A DNA stretch of 64,000 nucleotides from positions 33,785 through 97,784 of the forward strand of contig NZ_JACIEU010000019.1 in the NCBI RefSeq assembly GCF_014197035.1. The letters run 5' to 3'. Shown here in pieces: positions 17,266-25,022 of this stretch; position 1 is the first letter of the stretch, and every line of letters begins with the position of its first letter. The notes below the pieces were generated by a model. That model did not search any database. It was given only the letters and a program-made list of their open reading frames with translations, and was not told the DNA's origin. This DNA is from Sphingobium scionense. GTDB lineage: Bacteria > Pseudomonadota > Alphaproteobacteria > Sphingomonadales > Sphingomonadaceae. The position numbers were made by a program, and so were the translations under genes.

Positions 17266-19725
17266 TCAGAAGGAGAATTTGATCGTGCCGCCCCAGGTCT
17301 GGGGATCGCCGACCTGGCCGGCGATCAGGCCGGTATTGCCCGGTGCGACCTGGAGGTTTTCGATATAGTTGACGTCGAAGGCATTGCGCACCCAGCCGAA
17401 CACGTCGAAGCCGTCACCCCGGAAACCGGCACGGAAGTTGGTCAGGGCATAGCCCTTCACTTCGGTGTAGATCGACGGCGAGGCGTTGGAATTCCAGTGC
17501 GATCGATAATTGCCGTCTACGCCCAGATAGAGCTGACCGTCCTTCGCCAGCAGATTGACCGGAATGTTATATTCCGCGCCGTAGGAGAAGGCCCATTTCG
17601 ACACGCCGGGCAGATCCTGACCCGAAATGTCGCACTGACGTGGGCTGAGGGCGCCGGGAACACCAGCCTGCGAATAGTCGGCCGCTTGTCCAGCCGGCTG
17701 CAACGTGCCGCCGGACAGTTCGGGCGGGCAGGGGGCGTTGGTGAACTTCTTGTACTTGGCGTCGGTATAGGCGCCATTGGCATAGGCGGTGAACCGGTCG
17801 CTGGCGACGATCTTGAAATCCGCCTCGATGCCCTGCGAGCGGACCTTTTCGGCGTTGGCAAGATAGCCGCGCACGGTGCCGAACTGGCCGCCATTCACCG
17901 TCGCCTGGAAATTCTTGATCTCCGTGCGGAAGGCGGTGAGGTTGAAGGTCGCACGGCGATCCCAGAACTGGGTCTTGAGGCCGACTTCATAATGATTGAC
18001 CGATTCCGGCTTCACCGTGCTGGCGTCGTAATTGACCGTATTGTCTGCATTGAGCGGCAGGCCATTCTGGTTGATGCCCAGCGTCTTGAAGCTCTTCGCA
18101 TAGGTCGCATAGGCCAGCACATCGCGGGCGACCTTGTAATTGACGTTGAAGTCGTAGGTGAAGTTCCAGGCGCTGTCGGACGGCGAGCTGACCTGCGGCT
18201 GGTAGACGCCGCACTGCTGGGTCGTGCCCTTGATGGTGCCAGGTTCCGCAACCGTGGTGCAACTGATGGCCTGGCCCTGCGCGTTGGTGACGACACGCTG
18301 GTAGAAGCCGGACTTCTTGTCATAGTTGAGGCGCACGCCGGGCTGGATGGTCAGGGCATCCGTAACCTTCCAGCTGAGCTGGCCGAACAGGGCTGCGCTG
18401 TCGGCCTTGAGGTACTGGGTGTTGCTGGCGGTCAGGCCCGATAGCGTCGCCGGGATATTGGCAGGGTTGGTCGGATCGGTCGATGGCGCAAGGCTCCATT
18501 GAGCCGCGTCGTCGCCCTGCTGCTCGGTGCCCTGGGTGTCGATCCGCTGCTTGAAGCCGAACAGGCCGACGACGAAGTCGACGTCCTTGCTCTCGTAATT
18601 ATAGCGGAATTCCTGGCTATACTGGTCCTGCTGCGACGGGTTCTGCGATTTGGACACGATCGACAAGCCAGTGAAGTCGCGGTCATTTTCCGGCTTCCAG
18701 TCCCAGAAACGCCAGGCGGTGACGGAGGTCAGCGTGCCGGGGCCGATGTCCCATTTGATCTTGGCCGATGCGCCGCCAATCTTGTTGCCGGCGTTGAGGT
18801 TGGAATCGAGGTCGGTCAGCCGGTCATAGGGATTGCGGCTGGGCACGACATAGCCCTGCGCAGCGGCCAGCGCGTCATATTGGCGGTTGAGCGGGCGCTG
18901 GGTCTTGCCGACGCGCACGAAGGTCGTGCCGCAGCATTCGGGGTCCTGCTTGCTGTAATCGCCCGACAGGGTGATGCTGAAATCGTCATTGGGCTTGAAC
19001 AGCAACTGGCCGCGAATGCCCAGATTATCCTGTTCGTTGATCCAGCGCTGGCTGGTCACATTGTAGAGCGTGCCGCGACGGCTGGTCGCGGCCACCGCGA
19101 CGCGCGCGGCGATCGTGTCGGTCAGCGGGCCGGAAATGGCGGCTTTGGCCTGCTTGTAGTTCAAATTGCCGACGGTCAGCTCGGCGCGGCCCTCGAAATC
19201 GAAGGTCGGCTGGTTGGTCGTGATGTTGATCGCGCCGGCGGTGGTGTTCTTGCCATAGAGCGTGCCCTGGGGGCCGCGCAGCACTTCTACCTGGTTGACG
19301 TCGAGAAAGTCGAAGGTCGCGGCGGCGACGCGGCTGTTATAGACATCGTCGACATAGATGCCGACGCCCTGTTCGAAGCCGTCGCTGGTGAGGCCGAAGG
19401 GCACGCCAAGGCCGCGGATATTGACCGAGGTGTTGCGCGGATTGGTGGTATAGACCTGCAGCGTCGGCGCGAGCTGCTGCAGCTTCACGATGTTGAAGTT
19501 GCCGGTCGCCTCGATGCTGTCGCCCTTCACCACGGAAATGGCCAAGGGCACTTCCTGCGCGGTTTCCTGGCGGCGGCGGGCGGTGACGACGATCACGTCG
19601 CCGCGTGGGCTGCTGGCCTGCTGATCGCCATCAACGGCGGGTTGGGCGGCTTCGGCCGCAAAGACGGCAGGCGTGACAAAAGAAGCGCTCGCCACGCTGG
19701 CGAGCAACAGAAAACGCGCAATCAT
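17266..19725 (-). CDS. TonB-dependent outer-membrane receptor
   Basis: This 819-residue protein has a signal peptide (MIARFLLLASVASA, cleaved near VFAAEA). A plug domain follows with VVTARRRQE and a VLRGPQGTLYGKNTTAGAIN stretch. A long beta-barrel ends in an aromatic residue (WGGTIKFSF), as barrel proteins do. It imports a bulky ligand across the outer membrane using TonB. The ligand is unknown: the TARRRQE-type sphingomonad receptors are a large family covering siderophores, sugars and organosulfur compounds. I chose ATG 19725 because AAGGGGAAG lies just upstream and a signal peptide follows. The gene lies 170 bases behind yezD on the same strand. Confidence 0.92.
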   Translation of the reverse strand: MIARFLLLASVASASFVTPAVFAAEAAQPAVDGDQQASSPRGDVIVVTARRRQETAQEVPLAISVVKGDSIEATGNFNIVKLQQLAPTLQVYTTNPRNTSVNIRGLGVPFGLTSDGFEQGVGIYVDDVYNSRVAAATFDFLDVNQVEVLRGPQGTLYGKNTTAGAINITTNQPTFDFEGRAELTVGNLNYKQAKAAISGPLTDTIAARVAVAATSRRGTLYNVTSQRWINEQDNLGIRGQLLFKPNDDFSITLSGDYSKQDPECCGTTFVRVGKTQRPLNRQYDALAAAQGYVVPSRNPYDRLTDLDSNLNAGNKIGGASAKIKWDIGPGTLTSVTAWRFWDWKPENDRDFTGLSIVSKSQNPSQQDQYSQEFRYNYESKDVDFVVGLFGFKQRIDTQGTEQQGDDAAQWSLAPSTDPTNPANIPATLSGLTASNTQYLKADSAALFGQLSWKVTDALTIQPGVRLNYDKKSGFYQRVVTNAQGQAISCTTVAEPGTIKGTTQQCGVYQPQVSSPSDSAWNFTYDFNVNYKVARDVLAYATYAKSFKTLGINQNGLPLNADNTVNYDASTVKPESVNHYEVGLKTQFWDRRATFNLTAFRTEIKNFQATVNGGQFGTVRGYLANAEKVRSQGIEADFKIVASDRFTAYANGAYTDAKYKKFTNAPCPPELSGGTLQPAGQAADYSQAGVPGALSPRQCDISGQDLPGVSKWAFSYGAEYNIPVNLLAKDGQLYLGVDGNYRSHWNSNASPSIYTEVKGYALTNFRAGFRGDGFDVFGWVRNAFDVNYIENLQVAPGNTGLIAGQVGDPQTWGGTIKFSF

Positions 19726-19894
19726 GTTCTTCCCCTTGGTTCCGGAGGTCCGGTGATGTTTTGATCGCGGCGTTTCCGGTGGTCCGGTCAAAGCCGTGCT
19801 GGGGTCGTCCCTGGTGATGCGGCGTCCCCAGTGCCGCATCGGCATGCCATCCCCGACATGCCCTGATTCTTGCGCTTGTCCTCCCGTTGATTGG

Positions 19895-20083
19895 TCAGGC
19901 GGTCAGGCGCGTCTTTTCTGTAACGTCGATCTGCACGACGCGGGCGTCGTGGACGGTCAGCGTGATGGAGCCAAAGCGCAGTCCTTCCAGCACGTCGCGC
20001 ACCTTGTCGATGCTGGCGATGATGTCGGGACGCTGCCCTTCAGGGCGGCTGTGGCGAAGTTCGATGGTTCGGTGTTCGGTCAT
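19895..20083 (-). CDS. YezD-family small protein (DUF2292)
   Basis: This 62-residue cytoplasmic protein matches the DUF2292/YezD pattern: a helix with IDKVRDVLEGLRFG, then SITLTVHDARVVQIDVTEKTRL. The latter corresponds to the family core, beta-strand, HDGKVVQI and EK-R-. Its molecular role is not known. I recall such genes near sulfur-assimilation genes but cannot check that here. It sits between an RBBP9-like hydrolase and a TonB-dependent receptor on the same strand, and its upstream region carries a sequence shared with the hydrolase gene. Confidence 0.8.
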   Translation of the reverse strand: MTEHRTIELRHSRPEGQRPDIIASIDKVRDVLEGLRFGSITLTVHDARVVQIDVTEKTRLTA

Positions 20084-20121
20084 GTAAAATCCCTCTTGCC
20101 GCTTCTTAACTCAACCGCATC

Positions 20122-20130
20122 AGTAGACAA
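20122..20130 (-). promoter_or_regulatory. Shared element TTGTCTACT upstream of the YezD gene
   Basis: On the minus strand the sequence TTGTCTACT lies 39 bases before the YezD start codon. The same nine bases occur upstream of the neighbouring hydrolase gene (20916-20924). It could be a -35 element or part of an activator site. Confidence 0.4.
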
Positions 20131-20194
20131 AAAAGCAAATATAAGGGGCGCGCAAGATTCTCTTGTCGCGCCCCGGCGATGTCTGAGGCCGCTA

Positions 20195-20863
20195 TCAACT
20201 CGTCATGTGCAGACTGTTTGATTGGCGATCGAGCCGGGCCATCGGCATGGCCGGGCGCATCTGGCGCACGGCGGACGCCTGTTCCTGCGCATTATCGATC
20301 AGCCGTTCGAGCAGCGCCTGGCCAAAGCCCCAGGCACCCAGCCCCGAATCCGCGTTGATATGGCCGCTATGGCCGGCATCGACGAACTGGCTGCCCCAGT
20401 TCTTGCCGACGCTGTGGGCGCGTTCGAAGAAGATATAGGGATCGTTGCGACTGGCGACGAGGATGGACGGGAAGGGCAGGGGCGTGCGCGGCGTCGGGCC
20501 GAAGCCGCCGATCGTCTCGGGCGTTTCCATCCGGTCGCAATCGGGCGGGGCCACCAGCAGCGCGCCGGTCACCGGCCAGCCATAAGCCTGGCTTTGCAGG
20601 GCACCCCACCAGGCAACGGCCAGGCAACCCAGGCTGTGCGCGGCGAGGATGACCGGACCGTCGGCCTGACGAATGGCGGCGTCGAGCCGCGTGACCCAGG
20701 CATTGCGATTGGGGCTGGCCCAACTGCCCAGGTCGACTCGCTGGCAATCGCCGCGTCCATTTTCCCACAATGTCTGCCAATGATCGGGGCCGCTATTGTT
20801 GAGGCCAGGGATGGTCAATACAACCGGCTGGCGCGCGTCACCCGCATGTCCGAATCGCTCCAT
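20195..20863 (-). CDS. RBBP9/YdeN-type alpha/beta hydrolase
   Basis: This 222-residue cytoplasmic protein has the compact RBBP9/YdeN hydrolase fold. It shows an N-terminal IPGLNNSGPDHWQTLWE motif, a nucleophile Ser77 in AAHSLGCLA, Asp141 in ASRNDPY and His168 in GHIN. These enzymes are serine hydrolases of mostly unknown substrate. The last 25 residues (MRPAMPMARLDRQSNSLHMTS) look non-conserved. ATG 20863 has GAGGAT about eight bases upstream. It is the first gene of a minus-strand trio with the YezD protein and a TonB-dependent receptor. Confidence 0.88.
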   Translation of the reverse strand: MERFGHAGDARQPVVLTIPGLNNSGPDHWQTLWENGRGDCQRVDLGSWASPNRNAWVTRLDAAIRQADGPVILAAHSLGCLAVAWWGALQSQAYGWPVTGALLVAPPDCDRMETPETIGGFGPTPRTPLPFPSILVASRNDPYIFFERAHSVGKNWGSQFVDAGHSGHINADSGLGAWGFGQALLERLIDNAQEQASAVRQMRPAMPMARLDRQSNSLHMTS

Positions 20864-20903
20864 GATGAGATCCTCGTCCTATATTCTGAGCCTCTCAAGA
20901 TAA

Positions 20904-20924
20904 TACTATTCATATAGTAGACAA
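20904..20924 (-). promoter_or_regulatory. Inverted repeat plus shared element upstream of the hydrolase gene
   Basis: TACTAT-TCAT-ATAGTA (20904-20919) is a perfect six-base inverted repeat. It overlaps TTGTCTACT (minus strand, 20916-20924), the same nine bases found upstream of the YezD gene. The site lies about 40-60 bases before the hydrolase start and could bind a dimeric regulator. Confidence 0.45.
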
Positions 20925-21034
20925 TGGGCGAGCGTCGAAATGTGTCAGAATCTGGGCAACCTGAATGGCAGATAAACGGGCGCACCCGATCGTGGGATAC
21001 GCGCCCGCATCAAGTCTATGATCCGGCGGGAAAA

Positions 21035-21400
21035 TTACCAAGGATAGATCAGCCCATAATATTGGTAGACGTTGCGACCATAGGCATCGTCGAAGGCGGG
21101 ACGGTCCTCGTCAAGATAATGGGGGGCCTGTTCCAGCACTTCCCTGGCCAGTTCGATCACGTAGCCGCCCTTATCCGTGTCGTAGGCCAGCATCGACCAG
21201 GGTAGCGGATAATGTACATGGCCCATGCCCAGAAAGCCGCCGAAAGACAGCAGCGCATAGCGAACCTGGCCGCTACGCTTATCGACCATGAAATGGGATA
21301 TCTTGCCCAGCTTGTCGCCCTGGCGATTGTAGACGACCGTGCCCTCGACCCGGTCGGATGCGATCAGGTCATGGCGATATTCGCTCACTATGTCGGTCAT
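21035..21400 (-). CDS. PRC-barrel domain protein
   Basis: This 121-residue protein has a single PRC-barrel: LIASDRVEGTVVYNRQGDKL, then GKISHFMVDKRSGQVRYALL, then FGGFLGMGHVHYPLPW. PRC-barrels bind proteins or RNA; many stand-alone copies in alphaproteobacteria belong to stress regulons but have no assigned function. ATG 21400 follows a good GGAG site at seven bases; a GTG two codons earlier is less likely. A general-stress-type promoter is visible upstream. It is divergent from the OsmC gene. Confidence 0.85.
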   Translation of the reverse strand: MTDIVSEYRHDLIASDRVEGTVVYNRQGDKLGKISHFMVDKRSGQVRYALLSFGGFLGMGHVHYPLPWSMLAYDTDKGGYVIELAREVLEQAPHYLDEDRPAFDDAYGRNVYQYYGLIYPW

Positions 21401-21435
21401 TGTCACTCTCCTGCAAAAACATTCTATTCTGGTGC

Positions 21436-21460
21436 AACCATGGGGAACCGGTGGGGTTCC
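21436..21460 (-). promoter_or_regulatory. Candidate EcfG-type (general stress) promoter for the PRC-barrel gene
   Basis: On the minus strand GGAAC (21460-21456) and GTT (21438-21436) are separated by 17 bases, the alphaproteobacterial EcfG pattern (GGAAC-N16/17-GTT). The -10 element ends 35 bases before the start codon. GGAACC also forms a short inverted repeat with GGTTCC here. Confidence 0.55.
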
Positions 21461-21486
21461 TCCGCTTCACAGCAAGGAGCATCGGC

Positions 21487-21918
21487 ATGAAGATCAATCG
21501 TAGCGGTTCGGCAGCCTGGAGTGGTGGCCTGAAGGATGGCAAGGGCACGATCTCGACCCAGAGCGGGGCGCTCGACGCCTATCCCTATGGCTTCGCCACC
21601 CGGTTCGAGGGCGTGCCCGGCAGCAATCCGGAAGAACTGATCGCGGCGGCCCATGCCTCCTGCTTCACCATGGCATTGTCGCTGATCCTGGGCGAAGCCG
21701 GGCTGACGGCGGAGAAGATGGAGACGAGCGCGGTCGTCACGCTGGAGCAGCAGGAGGGTGGATTTGCCATCACCGCGAGCAAGCTGACGCTGAAGGCCAA
21801 GATTCCCGGCGCCGACGATGCGACCTTCCAGGAACTGGCGGCGAAGGCGAAGGCCGGATGCCCGGTATCGAAACTGCTGAAGGCCGATATCAGCCTGGAC
21901 GCGGAACTGCTGGCCTAA
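21487..21918 (+). CDS. OsmC-family peroxidase
   Basis: This 143-residue protein carries the OsmC two-cysteine active site: Cys59 in AAHASCFTMAL and Cys125 in KAGCPVSKLL. It reduces organic hydroperoxides in the cytoplasm. Length and the start MKINRSGSAAWSGG match the OsmC (not Ohr) subgroup. ATG 21487 is preceded by AAGGAG at a good distance; the frame is open further upstream but lacks family similarity. Its 3' end overlaps the convergent DMT transporter by four bases. Confidence 0.93.
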   Translation: MKINRSGSAAWSGGLKDGKGTISTQSGALDAYPYGFATRFEGVPGSNPEELIAAAHASCFTMALSLILGEAGLTAEKMETSAVVTLEQQEGGFAITASKLTLKAKIPGADDATFQELAAKAKAGCPVSKLLKADISLDAELLA

Positions 21919-22820
21919 CCTGCCGCGATACGCCTGGCGTGGCGATGTTCACGCCAGGCGATATAGAGGCCGCTGGCGATGATCAGCGCCGCGCCGACCC
22001 AGGTGGTCCACATCGGCCAGTCGCCCCAGATCGCCCAGCCCAGCAGGGTGGTCCACAGGATCGAGCTATAATCCATCGGCAGCACCACCGACACCGGCGC
22101 CCAGCGCAGCGCTGCGGTGAGGCAGAGCTGCGCAATGCCGCCGAACAGGCCGATCATCAGCAACAGGCCCCAGGTCTGCGCGTCGTGCGGTTGGCCATAG
22201 AAGAGCATGCCTATGCCGAGCGGCGGCACGGACAGGGCGGTGAACCAGAAGACGACGACTCCCGCGCTCTCGGTGCGGCCCAGTTCCCGCAGCACCAGGC
22301 TGACGCTGGCTGTCACCAGCGCGGCGGTGATGGCAACGGCAACGCCCATGGGCGGAAAATGGCCGCCTTCGGGCCGGACCATGATGAGTACGCCCAGAAA
22401 GCCGATCAGGACGGCGGCCCAGCGGTGGATGCCGGTCGGTTCGCGCAGGATCAGCGCCGACAGGATCGTGCCGAAGATCGGCATGGTGAAGCCGATCGTC
22501 GTCGCCTCGGCCGGCGGCAGCAGGATGTAGGACAGGAAGTTGAGCGCCATGCCGGTGAGGCCGATGACCATGCGGGTCGCATGGACACTGATCCGCCGGG
22601 TGCGGATGGCGCCGATGCCGCTGCTCATCGCGAGCCAGGCGAAGACCACGGGCAGGGCAAGCGCTTGACGGTAGAAGAGGGTTTCGACCAGATGGACGCC
22701 ATGGGCGTCGGCGACCCGGCCGGTCACGAACATCACCGCCAGGCAGACCACCGCGATCAGGCGCAGGCCGATGGCGAAGAGCGGGCGATGCGGGCGGGAC
22801 GGGGCGGCGGCGCTGGACAC
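21915..22820 (-). CDS. DMT-superfamily (EamA) transporter
   Basis: This 301-residue inner-membrane protein has ten predicted helices in two EamA repeats (about residues 15-150 and 160-290). The second repeat ends in GWAIWGDWPMWTTWVGAALIIASGL, cut here at GAALIIASGL, the usual EamA ending. DMT proteins export metabolites or amino acids; substrate unknown. The basic tail AWREHRHARR is cytoplasmic by the positive-inside rule. It converges on the OsmC gene. Confidence 0.85.
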   Translation of the reverse strand: MSSAAAPSRPHRPLFAIGLRLIAVVCLAVMFVTGRVADAHGVHLVETLFYRQALALPVVFAWLAMSSGIGAIRTRRISVHATRMVIGLTGMALNFLSYILLPPAEATTIGFTMPIFGTILSALILREPTGIHRWAAVLIGFLGVLIMVRPEGGHFPPMGVAVAITAALVTASVSLVLRELGRTESAGVVVFWFTALSVPPLGIGMLFYGQPHDAQTWGLLLMIGLFGGIAQLCLTAALRWAPVSVVLPMDYSSILWTTLLGWAIWGDWPMWTTWVGAALIIASGLYIAWREHRHARRIAAG

Positions 22821-22833
22821 GCCGCTTCCTTAA

Positions 22834-22859
22834 CCCGGTTACGCGATGGCGCAACCGGG
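22834..22859 (-). terminator. Terminator-like hairpin after the exported methyltransferase-like gene
   Basis: CCCGGTT (22834-22840) pairs with AACCGGG (22853-22859) around a 12-base loop. On the minus strand it is 14 bases past the stop codon at 22874 and is followed by TTAAGG, a weak T-run. Confidence 0.45.
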
Positions 22860-22873
22860 CTGGACGGGGTTTC

Positions 22874-23680
22874 TTACTTGAGCGGCTTGCGGAATTTCAG
22901 CGTCATGCGGTCGCTTTCGCCGATCGCGAGATATTTCGCCCTGTCAACTTCGCCGTTACGCAGCGTGGGCGGCAGGGTCCAGACGCCCTTTTCCCAGTCG
23001 GCCGTGTCCTTGGGATTGGCGTTCACTTCCGATGCGCCGACATATTCGAAGCCCGCGCCTTCCGCGATGCGGCGGATGGTCGAGACCTTGAGATAGCCGC
23101 TGCTCTTTTCCAGCGCCGTGTCGCGATCCTCGGGCAGGCGATGGTCGACGATGCCCAGCGTGCCGCCGGGCTTGAGCATGGCGAAGAAGGCCTTGAAGGT
23201 CGCGTCCTCGCTGCCGCCCATGACCATGTTGTGGACATTGCGGAAGGTCAGCACAGTGTCGACGCTGTCGGCCGGGATGCCGGCGGCTTCCTCGGGATAG
23301 GCGACCAGCTTCACCTTGTCATAGGCCTGCGGCTTTTCGGCCAGGAACTTCTTGTAGCCGTCAAGATAGCGGCCGGTCGGCTGGAGCGCGTAGAAGCTGC
23401 CCTTGTCGCGCAGCAGCGGCGCCAGGATTTCGGTATACCAGCCGCCGCTCGGCGCCCATTCCACCACGGTCTGGCTCGGCGTCACGCCGAAGAAGGCGAG
23501 CGTTTCCTGCGGATGGCGATATTTGTCGCGGGCGACATTGGCCGGGGTACGGCTGGACGCGCCGATGGCGGCTGCCACCGGATCGGCACCATGGCCGGCA
23601 TGCTGGGCGACGGCCGCGCCCAGCGGCAGGAGGGCGAGGGCAGCGGCAAGCGCGATCGATCGGCGGGGAAAAGCGGACAT
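22874..23680 (-). CDS. Exported class I SAM-methyltransferase-like protein
   Basis: This 268-residue protein starts with a signal peptide (MSAFPRRSIALAAALALLPLGAAVAQ). A Rossmann-type methyltransferase core follows: VVEWAPSGGWYTEIL takes the place of the usual SAM-binding glycine loop, with a later DTVLTFRNVHNMV segment and GTLGIVDHR. The fold call is firm; activity is less so, because SAM is not expected in the periplasm and the GxGxG loop is altered. Start at ATG 23680 has GAGG upstream. It is the last gene of the ECF sigma operon, after an 87-base gap. Confidence 0.8.
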   Translation of the reverse strand: MSAFPRRSIALAAALALLPLGAAVAQHAGHGADPVAAAIGASSRTPANVARDKYRHPQETLAFFGVTPSQTVVEWAPSGGWYTEILAPLLRDKGSFYALQPTGRYLDGYKKFLAEKPQAYDKVKLVAYPEEAAGIPADSVDTVLTFRNVHNMVMGGSEDATFKAFFAMLKPGGTLGIVDHRLPEDRDTALEKSSGYLKVSTIRRIAEGAGFEYVGASEVNANPKDTADWEKGVWTLPPTLRNGEVDRAKYLAIGESDRMTLKFRKPLK

Positions 23681-23767
23681 GGGCAACCTCTCAACGGATC
23701 TGGAGCGCAGGGTGTGCCGTGCCCGCATCGCACTGGCAAGGAAATCCGGTGCTTAGGGGATGGCCGA

Positions 23768-24493
23768 TCAGGACCAACTGCCGGCTATCGATTCCGCGGT
23801 GGCGTCGATGGCGGCCGGCTCATCCTCGCCGGTCAGCGCATAGGACATGTCGCCGCGCCGCCAATAGGCCACCGACTGGGCGCCCTCGCGCACCGAATCC
23901 GGCCGCTCGGGCGCGTCGGTGCGCTGGTGCATGGCATAGATGGACAGGTCGCGCCCTTCGGGTGTGCGCAGCGCGATCAGCAGCGCGGGCGTGCGTTCAC
24001 CGGGAAAGAGCTGGACATCGGTCACGCGCCAGTCGGCGGGCAGGCCAGGAATGTCGATATGGGTGCTGGCCAATATCTCGCGGGGGTCGAAGCTGGGCGA
24101 TTCGATCTGTCCCTGCATTCGCGCGCGGATCATGGCGACGCGGTGGGAGGTTGCGGCATCGACCACATAGGCGGGCGGCCCGTCGCGCACCATGAGCAGG
24201 GCAACGAAGCTTGCCGCCAACAGGGCAAGGCCGCCGCCGGCGCCGATCGCAAAGCGACGATGGCGCGCGGCGGGCGGGCTGATCGCCACCGCCTGTGTCG
24301 CCATTGCCTCGGGCAGGGGAGAACGATCCTGCGCCAACAGGCGCAGCCCGGTGCGGGCGCTGAGGTTGCCCATCACCTGCGCGGCAAGGTCGGGCCGGCG
24401 CGACAGGCGGGTTTCCACCGCAAAGCGTCGGCCGGGATCGAGCTGGCCGTCGACATAGGCCATCAGTTCGATCTCCGAAGGATCCTCACTCAT
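23768..24493 (-). CDS. Membrane-anchored anti-sigma factor
   Basis: This 241-residue protein has an N-terminal cytoplasmic segment (MSEDPSEIELMAYVDGQLDP), as in zinc-less anti-sigma domains. One membrane helix follows (about residues 81-99, FAIGAGGGLALLAASFVALL), then a periplasmic domain. It should hold the neighbouring ECF sigma factor inactive until an envelope signal arrives. Its ATG overlaps the sigma stop by eight bases (ATGAGTGA), indicating coupled translation. No HxxxCxxC zinc motif is present. Confidence 0.82.
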   Translation of the reverse strand: MSEDPSEIELMAYVDGQLDPGRRFAVETRLSRRPDLAAQVMGNLSARTGLRLLAQDRSPLPEAMATQAVAISPPAARHRRFAIGAGGGLALLAASFVALLMVRDGPPAYVVDAATSHRVAMIRARMQGQIESPSFDPREILASTHIDIPGLPADWRVTDVQLFPGERTPALLIALRTPEGRDLSIYAMHQRTDAPERPDSVREGAQSVAYWRRGDMSYALTGEDEPAAIDATAESIAGSWS

Positions 24494-25022
24494 CCTGTCC
24501 TCCCACGATGCGCAGCCGATCGCGCGGCTGCCTGTCCCTGTCCTGTCGCAATGTCGCACGCGCACGGGCAAGGCGCGACATCACCGTGCCGACCGCTATG
24601 CCCAGAAGATCGGCGCTTTCCTGATAGCTCAGCCCCTCGACGACGGTCAGGTGCATGACGGCGCGCTGATGGTCGGGCAGGTCGGCAAAGGCGCGGGCGA
24701 CCTGCATCAGGTCGGCGCGCACCTCCTGCTCGGGATCGGCATGATCGACCTGGATCTGGGCAAAGGCCAGATTGCGGCGCGTTTCCGCCGCCTCGCGTCG
24801 CTTGGCCGAGATGAAGACATTGTGGACGATAGCGAGCAGCCAGCGGCGGCGGCTGCGATCGGGCTGGAACTGGTCGCGCCGTTCGATCGCGCGCATCACG
24901 GCGTCCTGCACCACATCGTCGGCGGCGACATGGTCGCGCGACAGGGCGCGGGCGTAGCGGCGCATGGCGCGCAGGTCCGCCTCCATTTCCATGTCCGTCC
25001 GTTTGCCCGTCATCCACATCAT
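24486..25022 (-). CDS. ECF-type RNA polymerase sigma factor
   Basis: This 178-residue protein has sigma region 2 (YARALSRDHVAADDVVQDAV, then RRWLLAIVHNVF) and region 4 (LPDHQRAVMHLTVVEGLSY, then ESADLLGIAVGTVMSRLARA), with no region 1 or 3. It should direct transcription of an envelope-stress or cell-surface regulon when released by the anti-sigma factor. Its ATG overlaps the TGA of the upstream glycosyltransferase (ATGA). The promoter of the whole operon carries an ECF-like sequence, which suggests autoregulation. Confidence 0.92.
   Translation of the reverse strand: MMWMTGKRTDMEMEADLRAMRRYARALSRDHVAADDVVQDAVMRAIERRDQFQPDRSRRRWLLAIVHNVFISAKRREAAETRRNLAFAQIQVDHADPEQEVRADLMQVARAFADLPDHQRAVMHLTVVEGLSYQESADLLGIAVGTVMSRLARARATLRQDRDRQPRDRLRIVGGQDE

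Noticed and set aside
17194..19764. Long plus-strand frames opposite the TonB-dependent receptor
   Set aside because: The minus-strand receptor has a signal peptide, plug motif and barrel end; the opposite frames have no recognisable domains.
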